A stretch of 9,200 bases of DNA, taken from contig JAGPGE010000193.1 of assembly GCA_018056145.1 (NCBI GenBank), positions 1 to 9,200 of the forward strand, in the 5' to 3' direction. The notes beneath the pieces were generated by a model. The model was not told the origin of the DNA, searched no databases, and worked only from the letters and a program-made list of their open reading frames with translations. This DNA is from Armatimonadota bacterium (GTDB lineage Bacteria; Armatimonadota; Zipacnadia; Zipacnadales; JABUFB01). Of the stretch, positions 1-5,642 are shown in pieces. Positions within the stretch are counted from its first letter, which is position 1. Each line of letters begins with the position of its first letter. A program made the position numbers and the translations under genes.

Positions 1-1861
1 GGCCGTCGCTGCGCACGCCGATGCGCGCCCGAATGTCGCCAATCCACAGCGCCAGCCCCGGCCCCCATGACATGCCGAAATCCCCGGCTGCCCAGACCCG
101 GCACTGCACCGCGACCGTGTCCGCGGGCAGGTCTCGCTCGATGGCCGCCACCGTGTGCGCCCGGGCGTCGATACGCAGCGCATTCTGCTCAACCTGGACG
201 GTTGCCTCGCTCCGGGGGCTCAGGAAGCACGTCCAGCCACCGGGGAGCGCCGTCTCCAGACCGCCCTGCGGCGCGGGCTGGGGCAGCTTCGCGCTCAGTG
301 ACGGATCATCGAAGTTCTCCTCCAGGGCCAGGGGGAGATAGGACATGGGCTCGGCCATCGCAGCCTGCATTTCGCGGCGCTGGGCCACGAGCTTCTCCTG
401 CCGCTCTTGGGCCTTCGCCTCCACCCGCGCGGGCAGATCCGCGTTGAGAGCGGGCCAGTAGTACTTCTGCATGCCCTCGAACCGCTGCCCCTCGGCCCCC
501 AGGAAATGCAGGCGGATGTTGTTGTCAAGCAGGAAATTCACGAACTGCTCGTCCAGCGGGTAGTTGTTGTTGTTGCACAAGACGCCGATGGAGTTGCTGA
601 TGTTGTGGGTCGAGACGAAGTAACGCATGTAGTCCGGGTTGGTGTAGGCGTCCTGGCAGCCCTCGCCGCGCAGGATGAACGTGTAGTAGGTGTCGATCTG
701 GGGCAGGTAGACGCCGCCTCCGGGCGGGCTGCCGGTGGCGTGGAACTCCAGGATGCCGTCGTCGCCCACAAGCTCTCGGGACTTGCGGCTGATGAGATAG
801 GTCCGCACCACATTCCCATAGATGCCGTCGAAGTACAGACCGTCGGGCTTATACTCCTTGACGACCCGGGTGATCTCGGACAGGAAGATGGGCCAGTTGA
901 GCCCGCGCGGGTCGCCGGGTGAAAAGCCCGTGACCGCGAAGTTGTCGAAGCTGTTCATCGCCATGCTCTCCAGCCCGGTGCCGGTCAGGAAGTAGTAGGG
1001 CGATGTGTAGACGATGTTGCGCATCCCGAAACGCTCGCACGTCTCATTGACCCGCTGGAACTCCTCGATGCCATTGCGCGGGATGAAGCGCAGGCTCCAG
1101 TCCTTCCAGAGCATCACTTCAGCCTGCTGCAGGAGGATGTTCGCGTACTTGCTCCACTGCTCGATCAGATCATCCGACGGGTATCCCGTTTCCATGGACC
1201 AGTGCCAGGCCACACGCTCGTCGAAGGAATCCTCCCACGGGTAGGGCCTTGGCGGCCCCACGGACAGCCACCAGATCTGCCCGGCGTCCAGGGCATAGTC
1301 GATAGTCCGATCATCGATGGAACTCTTCGCCCTTCCCTCGCCCGTGGCGCAGTAGGTCCCGACGCACCCCCACTCATCCAGCAACAGCCGGTCGGCGTGG
1401 TATTGCCGGGCGCTTGCGGGCTCGAACGCCACCTCGCAGCGCAGCTCAACGGGCTCCACCGCCTTGAGCATGAGCAGGGAATCCCCGTTGATACGGATCC
1501 GGAGTGTGCCCGCGCCGTTGCGCAGCCGCACCGCGCCTGTTTCGCAGGCTTCCGTCGCAAGGCCCGACAGCAGCCCGGCGGGGAAACCCACGCGAACCGC
1601 TTCGCGCTCCTTGCCCAGGCGCTGGTTGACCACCAGGAGGTCTTCCGCGGGGGTGAACACGAACTCGGCGCCGGTGGTGGTCACCTGAACACGTTCCGCC
1701 GTCGCCTGGACATCGTCCACTGCCATGCCGAACTGGGCTGACATGAAGTCCTGCGTTGTCAGGAGGTAGTCCGCGTCCGCCTCAATGGACGGCGAGAGCG
1801 GCGGGTCCTGCGCGAAAGCCAGGGTGCTGACCGCAAGTGCAAGGAGGGGAAGTTTCCGCAT
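1..1861 (-). CDS. Secreted glycoside-hydrolase-like protein, 3' end beyond window
   Basis: An uninterrupted frame of 620 codons runs off the left edge, so the C-terminus is missing. The ATG at 1861 has a GAGG Shine-Dalgarno at 1869-1872, 7 nt upstream. The N-terminus is a signal peptide: MRK, then a hydrophobic stretch (LPLLALAVSTLAFA), with likely cleavage after A17. A beta-rich region (about residues 40-200) is followed by a probable TIM-barrel-like part (about 230-460) carrying the motif PDGLYFDGIYG, with D345 in the position where many barrel glycosidases hold an acidic catalytic residue. A charged, probably helical linker (about 478-506) leads to a region beginning LALEENFDD (about 511-519), a typical opening of concanavalin-A/LamG-like sugar-binding domains. 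I infer an exported carbohydrate-active or carbohydrate-binding protein. The exact family, catalytic activity and substrate are not recognisable. It lies 77 nt after the winged-helix gene, so it may be the last gene of that operon or have its own promoter. Confidence 0.85.
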   Translation of the reverse strand, partial: MRKLPLLALAVSTLAFAQDPPLSPSIEADADYLLTTQDFMSAQFGMAVDDVQATAERVQVTTTGAEFVFTPAEDLLVVNQRLGKEREAVRVGFPAGLLSGLATEACETGAVRLRNGAGTLRIRINGDSLLMLKAVEPVELRCEVAFEPASARQYHADRLLLDEWGCVGTYCATGEGRAKSSIDDRTIDYALDAGQIWWLSVGPPRPYPWEDSFDERVAWHWSMETGYPSDDLIEQWSKYANILLQQAEVMLWKDWSLRFIPRNGIEEFQRVNETCERFGMRNIVYTSPYYFLTGTGLESMAMNSFDNFAVTGFSPGDPRGLNWPIFLSEITRVVKEYKPDGLYFDGIYGNVVRTYLISRKSRELVGDDGILEFHATGSPPGGGVYLPQIDTYYTFILRGEGCQDAYTNPDYMRYFVSTHNISNSIGVLCNNNNYPLDEQFVNFLLDNNIRLHFLGAEGQRFEGMQKYYWPALNADLPARVEAKAQERQEKLVAQRREMQAAMAEPMSYLPLALEENFDDPSLSAKLPQPAPQGGLETALPGGWTCFLSPRSEATVQVEQNALRIDARAHTVAAIERDLPADTVAVQCRVWAAGDFGMSWGPGLALWIGDIRARIGVRSDG

Positions 1862-1886
1862 GAGATCGCCTCGGGGGTGGGAGATG

Positions 1887-1922
1887 CGCGGCCGGTGCCG
1901 GGGATTGCCCACACCGGCCGCG
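1887..1922 (-). promoter_or_regulatory. Strong GC-rich intergenic hairpin
   Basis: A perfect 11-bp inverted repeat (CGCGGCCGGTG at 1887-1897 and CACCGGCCGCG at 1912-1922) encloses a 14-nt loop in which GGG (1901-1903) can also pair with CCC (1908-1910). It lies in the 77-nt gap between the winged-helix gene and the secreted-protein gene. No T-run follows on the minus strand, so it is not a classical intrinsic terminator. It could be an attenuator, a processing or stability stem, or a protein-binding site. The repeat is seen directly; the role is inferred. Confidence 0.5.
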
Positions 1923-1938
1923 GGTGCTCTGCAGGTCT

Positions 1939-2169
1939 TCAGCCCAGGTCCACCAGGTTCCAGCGTCCCGGTCCGGCGTGGGCGAGTTTGCGTGGGAAGC
2001 CGCTGCGCAGGAATTCCATGTAGCGCTCGACCTGCTCCACCGGTGCGTCGATGTTGTGCCGGGTCCGCAGCTCGTCGCGCACCTGCTCGGAGGTGCACAG
2101 TTCCAGGTCAGCGACGATGTCCAGGATCATGTCGGAGTTCTCTCGAGTGAGCCGGGTCAGGTCGGCCAT
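1939..2169 (-). CDS. Small winged-helix-like protein (76 aa)
   Basis: The ATG lies 3 nt after the stop of the aminotransferase gene, and the GGGAAGGG sequence before it is within that gene's last codons. Translation is therefore probably coupled. The protein is mostly predicted helices: residues 8-22, then a helix-turn-helix-like stretch (LCTSEQVRDEL, 24-34), a further helix at 43-55, and an ending PGRWNLV (67-73) that resembles a wing hairpin. That order matches small winged-helix DNA-binding domains, but the match is weak and no family is recognised. There are no membrane segments or catalytic motifs. Its place behind a sugar aminotransferase suggests a local regulator or an accessory subunit. 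It could also be a conserved small protein unrelated to DNA binding. The coding call is better supported than the function. Confidence 0.7.
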   Translation of the reverse strand: MADLTRLTRENSDMILDIVADLELCTSEQVRDELRTRHNIDAPVEQVERYMEFLRSGFPRKLAHAGPGRWNLVDLG

Positions 2170-2172
2170 GAC

Positions 2173-3327
2173 TCAGCCCTTCCCAGCCGTCTCAATGGCT
2201 TTCCGCAGGCCTTCGGCTACCCGCTTCGCGTTCTCCTCGGAGATCATGCAGTTGGTGTTCACCAGCCGCGGGAGAATGCGTTCGGCGGTGGGGCACAGGC
2301 CATCGCGGTACTCGTAGTTGCCCTCGTAATACGGGCAGTTGTGGATGGGGCAGCCCTTGTTCTGGTAGGCCAGCGGGTGTGTGAATAGCTTGTACTTGTA
2401 CGCCGGGACCTGGGTGAAGCCCACGTTCCAGGTGTCGCCTGTGTCGAAGAGCGCCTGCTGGAACTCCATCATGTCAATGCCGTGCTCTTCGCCATTGAAC
2501 AGGAAGGAGAAGATGTAGGGCGAGTTGCCGCAGCCCTCGCGGATTGCTCTCGGCTGCACCCAGTCGCAGCCCTCGAGAGCCGCTGACAAGTGGGCGTAGC
2601 TCTTCTGGTACTCCTCAATGTAACCCTTGACCCGCTCGAGCTGCGCCAGGCCGATGGCCGCCTGCATCTCGGTCATGCGGAACACTGTGGCCAGGTGGGG
2701 CGGGGACTCCCCGAAGCAGGTGACGCCGCGGATCTTGGCGGCCAGGTCGTCGTCATCAGTGAGGGCAATGCCCCCGTCGCCGGTGGTCATGTGCTTGCCC
2801 TGGCAGAAGCTGAAGACACCGATGTGTCCCCACGTGCCGGCATACTTGCCCTTGTAGGGCAGGAACATGGCGTGGGCGCAGTCTTCGATGAAGACGATGC
2901 CCTTCTCATCGGCCAGCGCGCGCAGGGCGTCCAGTTCGGCTGGCTGACCCCACAGATTGGTGGCGCAGATGGCCTTGGTCTGGGGCGTGATATTGGCCCG
3001 CGCTGATTCCGGGTCCATAAGCCATGTGTCCTCGCAGACATCGGCCCAGGTCGGGTGCGCGTTCATCCACAGAGCGCCGATTGCGTGGAACTGCACCAGC
3101 GGATCGCACAGGAACTCATCGCCCGCACCGGCTCCGGCGGCGAAAACCGATGAGATCAAGAGGGACATGGCCGCGTTGGCCGAAATGGCATGCTTCACGC
3201 CGAAGGCCTTCGCGAAAGCGGCCTCCAGCTTGCCCTGGTATCCATCGCCGCGCCCGGACAGGGCCCCACGGCTGAGGATGTCCTTCAGGTACTCGATCTC
3301 CGGCCCATCAAAGCGATCAACGCCCAC
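2173..3327 (-). CDS. DegT/DnrJ/EryC1/StrS-family PLP aminotransferase
   Basis: This 384-residue protein has the usual length for the family, which transfers an amino group (typically from glutamate or glutamine) onto keto-sugars, often nucleotide-linked, in the cytoplasm. Visible landmarks: LSGRGDGYQGKLEAAFA (residues 24-40) at the N-terminus, IEDCAHA (147-153) with D149 as the residue expected to contact the PLP ring nitrogen, FSFCQGKHMTTGDGG (172-186) with K178 as the expected Schiff-base lysine, and FRMTEMQAAIGLAQLERV (216-233). The usual GEGG here reads GDGG, a conservative change. Near the C-terminus the stretch GCPIHNCPYY...GLCPTAER (325-350) contains C326, C331 and C345, a cysteine-rich insertion seen in only part of the family. 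The start is a GTG, set by a full AAGGAGG. The gene lies 17 nt after the deacetylase-like gene. Pairing with the divergent oxidoreductase points to amino-sugar synthesis; the substrate is unknown. Confidence 0.93.
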   Translation of the reverse strand: MGVDRFDGPEIEYLKDILSRGALSGRGDGYQGKLEAAFAKAFGVKHAISANAAMSLLISSVFAAGAGAGDEFLCDPLVQFHAIGALWMNAHPTWADVCEDTWLMDPESARANITPQTKAICATNLWGQPAELDALRALADEKGIVFIEDCAHAMFLPYKGKYAGTWGHIGVFSFCQGKHMTTGDGGIALTDDDDLAAKIRGVTCFGESPPHLATVFRMTEMQAAIGLAQLERVKGYIEEYQKSYAHLSAALEGCDWVQPRAIREGCGNSPYIFSFLFNGEEHGIDMMEFQQALFDTGDTWNVGFTQVPAYKYKLFTHPLAYQNKGCPIHNCPYYEGNYEYRDGLCPTAERILPRLVNTNCMISEENAKRVAEGLRKAIETAGKG

Positions 3328-3333
3328 GGTTTG

Positions 3334-3340
3334 CCTCCTT
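3334..3340 (-). promoter_or_regulatory. Ribosome binding site fixing a GTG start
   Basis: On the minus strand a perfect AAGGAGG lies 6 nt before the GTG at 3327-3325 and just after the TAG (3347-3345) of the upstream gene. It supports GTG as the true start of the aminotransferase and tight coupling of the two genes. Confidence 0.85.
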
Positions 3341-3344
3341 CAGT

Positions 3345-4244
3345 CTACCCGCCGGGAATGACGGGAACGGTGCCGGCCTCGATATCTGCCACGAGGCCGG
3401 CGAGTGTCTCGAATTGCGGGGCATAGTCACTGCGCGCGACGGACAGCAGTTCGTGAATCAGTTGCTGCGACAGCTTGTCCTCGGCGCCCACGCACTGAAC
3501 GTGGCAGATCAGGATATACACGCCGCCCTGGGCGTAGACGCGCTGCAGGTCATCGACGGCAAGCGCGAGATGCACCGGGATCTTCTCCGGGGTCAGGTAC
3601 CACGCATACTCGCTGATCATCGGCAGGTTGATGATCCGGTCGGTGAGCATGTACGGGTGCGGCGGCACCGCCGGGTCCCAGTCGCCGGGATCGTCGTAGT
3701 TCTCGATGATATACTCCCAGCCCCGCGGGTCAACCACCAGGTTTGATGTGTAGCGCATGCCCACATCGGCCAGTGCGCGGTACAGCTCGGGGGTCTGGGA
3801 CAGGGCGCCGGTGCGCAGCACAAGTGGATCGCGCTCGAATGCCGCCCGGTAGATTGTCATCGCGGTCTGGAGTTTCTCCACGTGAGACTCGTAGTTCCAG
3901 ACGCTCCCGAAACGCACCGCATCCTCCCGCAGCACTTCCTCGGGATCCCGCCGGCTAAGTGCACGGATCATCGCCGGATATGGCCCGAACTCGCAGTTCT
4001 GGTGGTCCAACCCGTGAAGCTGGCAATCATGGCCGCCGGCCTCGGCGGATTTCAGCGCGCTCAGCCATGCCGGCTGAGTATCCAGTTGCCAGCCGCCCTC
4101 GCCCCGGGGGACCACCATGAAACTGGCCGGGACACCCTCTTCGTCGAAAAACCGGCGGACACGCTCGAATGCGTCCAGATCCTGAATCAGCCCGCCCGGG
4201 TCGTCTACGGTGACCACGAAACGTTGCGGCTGCGCTGCGCTCAT
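3345..4244 (-). CDS. Polysaccharide-deacetylase-like (NodB/DUF2334-type) protein
   Basis: A 299-residue protein beginning MSAAQPQRFVVTVDD. I chose the ATG at 4244 because AGGAG lies 7 nt upstream and family similarity begins at once; an in-frame ATG at 4322 would add 26 arginine-rich, non-conserved residues. The NodB-type metal triad is visible: TVDDPGG with D14/D15, then GHDCQLHGLDH (71-81), where H77 and H81 give the HxxxH spacing. A later LRTGALSQTPELYRAL (143-157) matches the family's R-x-G region, and LICHVQ (246-251) supplies the late histidine. There is no signal peptide, so the protein looks cytoplasmic, unlike peptidoglycan or chitin deacetylases. A sugar-intermediate deacetylase or related metal-dependent carbohydrate hydrolase would fit the context. 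This is the first gene of the leftward operon. Confidence 0.85.
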   Translation of the reverse strand: MSAAQPQRFVVTVDDPGGLIQDLDAFERVRRFFDEEGVPASFMVVPRGEGGWQLDTQPAWLSALKSAEAGGHDCQLHGLDHQNCEFGPYPAMIRALSRRDPEEVLREDAVRFGSVWNYESHVEKLQTAMTIYRAAFERDPLVLRTGALSQTPELYRALADVGMRYTSNLVVDPRGWEYIIENYDDPGDWDPAVPPHPYMLTDRIINLPMISEYAWYLTPEKIPVHLALAVDDLQRVYAQGGVYILICHVQCVGAEDKLSQQLIHELLSVARSDYAPQFETLAGLVADIEAGTVPVIPGG

Positions 4245-4251
4245 GGCGGCT

Positions 4252-4256
4252 CTCCT
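4252..4256 (-). promoter_or_regulatory. Ribosome binding site choosing the ATG at 4244
   Basis: AGGAG on the minus strand, 7 nt before the ATG at 4244. No comparable site was seen before the longer in-frame start at 4322, which supports the shorter protein. Confidence 0.7.
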
Positions 4257-4267
4257 GCGGGACAGTG

Positions 4268-4288
4268 CGCTCCCACGGACCGGGAGCG
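4268..4288. repeat. Inverted repeat, possible operator or 5'-UTR hairpin
   Basis: CGCTCCC (4268-4274) and GGGAGCG (4282-4288) form a perfect 7-bp inverted repeat around a 7-nt loop, beginning 24 nt upstream of the deacetylase-like ATG and just outside its ribosome binding site. The same GCGCTCCC word recurs directly at 4373-4380. It could be a DNA operator or an RNA stem in the leader; the sequence alone does not separate these. Confidence 0.4.
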
Positions 4289-4423
4289 TGAAGCATTGAT
4301 GTTCCCCGGCACGCTGCCGCATTCCTCCTGCCCGCGGAGGCGTGCAGGTCCCTTGATGGTGAATGTCGAAACGCGCTCCCGGCCCGGTGCGGCCCGAAAG
4401 CGAAACGAGAAGAGGATTGCGTC

Positions 4424-5572
4424 ATGCTCAGGTTCGGAGTCATCGGTTACGGCGGCCGCATCCGCGGCATCATCAACGGTCTCAAGCAGTTCAGCGTGCC
4501 TTTCGAGATCGGTGCGATCACCGACCCGAGGGGCGCGGAGTATAAGGAGAGCCACGAGGATCTCAAGAACGCCGGCATCTACGAGGATGCCGACGAGATG
4601 CTAGACAAGGAGCAGTTCGACGGTGTACTGGTGGGTACCCGCTGTTCGCTGCACACCCCGATGGCCATCAAGGTTGCCAAGCGCGGCCTGCCGCTGTTCC
4701 TGGAGAAGCCCGTCGCCACCAGCATGGAGCAGGTGCATGCCCTGGCGGAAGCATTCCAGGACTACAAGCCCCAGGTCGTGGTGTCCTTCCCGTTGCGGCT
4801 CACCACGCTGGCCCTTGCGGCCAAGGGTATCATCGACTCCGGACGGCTCGGGGAGATCCACCAGGTGCAGGCCTGGAACAATGTGCCGTACGGGTGGGTG
4901 TACTACGGCGGCTGGTACCGGGATTTCAACGAAACAGGCGGCCTGTTCCTGCAGAAAGCCACCCACGACTTCGACTACATCAGCTACCTGCTGGGGTCCC
5001 GTCCCACCTCCGTCTGCGCCATGAACTCCCGGCGCATCTACGGCGGCGACAAGCCCGAGGAGCTCATGTGTCGGGACTGCGATGAGCAGGAGACCTGTAT
5101 CGAGAGCCCGTTCAACCTGTTCTACCGGCGCGGCCAAGGCTCGAAGGTGGAACGCGAGAGCACCATGCACTGCATGTTCTCGAAGAGCATCAAGAACGAG
5201 GACAGCGGCAATGCCATCTTGGAGTTCGAGAGCGGTGCGCAGGCATGTTACAGCCAGAACTTCTACGCGCGGGGTAAAGCCGGGGCGCGCGGAGCCCGGT
5301 TCCTTGGTTACCACGGCACGGTTGAGTTCGACTGGTACACCGGCGAAGTCAAGGTGTTCGAACACCACAGCCTGCGTAATGAAACCATACGCTTCGAGGC
5401 AGGCGGCGGCCATTTCGGCGGAGATACGGAGCTGTGCCACGATTTCCTGCGGATCGCCCAGGGTAAGGGAGACTCGCGCAGTCCGATTGAGGCGGGGATC
5501 ATCAGCGCCCTCACTTGTCTTAAGGCGCGGGAAAGCGCCGAGACCCGGACGTTCCAGACTGTGGTAATATAG
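4424..5572 (+). CDS. Gfo/Idh/MocA-family NAD(P)-dependent oxidoreductase
   Basis: A 382-residue protein, typical for this family of cytoplasmic sugar and cyclitol dehydrogenases. The N-terminal Rossmann fold opens with FGVIGYGGRIRG (4-15). EKPVAT (94-99) carries the conserved lysine K95, and the C-terminal catalytic half shows KATHDFDYISYLLG (178-191), where H181 and D182/D184 sit in the usual substrate-binding position. A cysteine cluster CRDCDEQETC (C216, C219, C225) follows, as in a subset of the family with an inserted, possibly metal-binding loop. The ATG is preceded by AGAGGA, 7 nt upstream. It is the first rightward gene, divergent from the deacetylase/aminotransferase operon. I infer that it oxidises a sugar hydroxyl to the keto form, possibly for the aminotransferase; the substrate is not determinable. 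Confidence 0.93.
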   Translation: MLRFGVIGYGGRIRGIINGLKQFSVPFEIGAITDPRGAEYKESHEDLKNAGIYEDADEMLDKEQFDGVLVGTRCSLHTPMAIKVAKRGLPLFLEKPVATSMEQVHALAEAFQDYKPQVVVSFPLRLTTLALAAKGIIDSGRLGEIHQVQAWNNVPYGWVYYGGWYRDFNETGGLFLQKATHDFDYISYLLGSRPTSVCAMNSRRIYGGDKPEELMCRDCDEQETCIESPFNLFYRRGQGSKVERESTMHCMFSKSIKNEDSGNAILEFESGAQACYSQNFYARGKAGARGARFLGYHGTVEFDWYTGEVKVFEHHSLRNETIRFEAGGGHFGGDTELCHDFLRIAQGKGDSRSPIEAGIISALTCLKARESAETRTFQTVVI

Positions 5573-5642
5573 CTCTCGCTCGGGGAGGGGGCACATGGGG
5601 AGGCGGTCGTTGCTCAGAGCGGTAGCAGGAAGCGAGGGGTGC

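Larger units (their letters stand above)
4245..4423. promoter_or_regulatory. Divergent intergenic control region
   Basis: These 179 nt separate the start codons of the leftward deacetylase-like gene and the rightward oxidoreductase gene, so both promoters should lie here or just inside the coding ends. I could not identify a convincing -35/-10 pair on either strand. Visible elements are a 7-bp inverted repeat at 4268-4288, a second copy of GCGCTCCC at 4373-4380, a 5-bp inverted repeat CCTCC/GGAGG at 4324-4340, and an AGAGGA ribosome binding site at 4411-4416 for the rightward gene. Confidence 0.6.

Noticed and set aside
563..575. Short GTT trinucleotide run.
   Set aside because: It only encodes four asparagines within the secreted protein and is too short to be a meaningful repeat array.
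407..922. Plus-strand open frame of 171 codons opposite the secreted protein gene.
   Set aside because: It mirrors the minus-strand coding frame and shows no motif; the minus frame is open for over 1.8 kb and starts with a signal peptide.
2173..5572. Assignment to a named amino-sugar or aminoshikimate pathway (kanosamine NtdABC-like, or AHBA RifK/RifL-like).
   Set aside because: The family pairing is similar, but partner genes of those pathways are absent here and no substrate-specific residues can be read with confidence.
5611..5627. TGCTCAGAGCGGTAGCA resembles a tRNA D-arm.
   Set aside because: No acceptor stem, anticodon arm or T-arm can be placed around it; the following bases are the ribosome binding site and start of the next gene.
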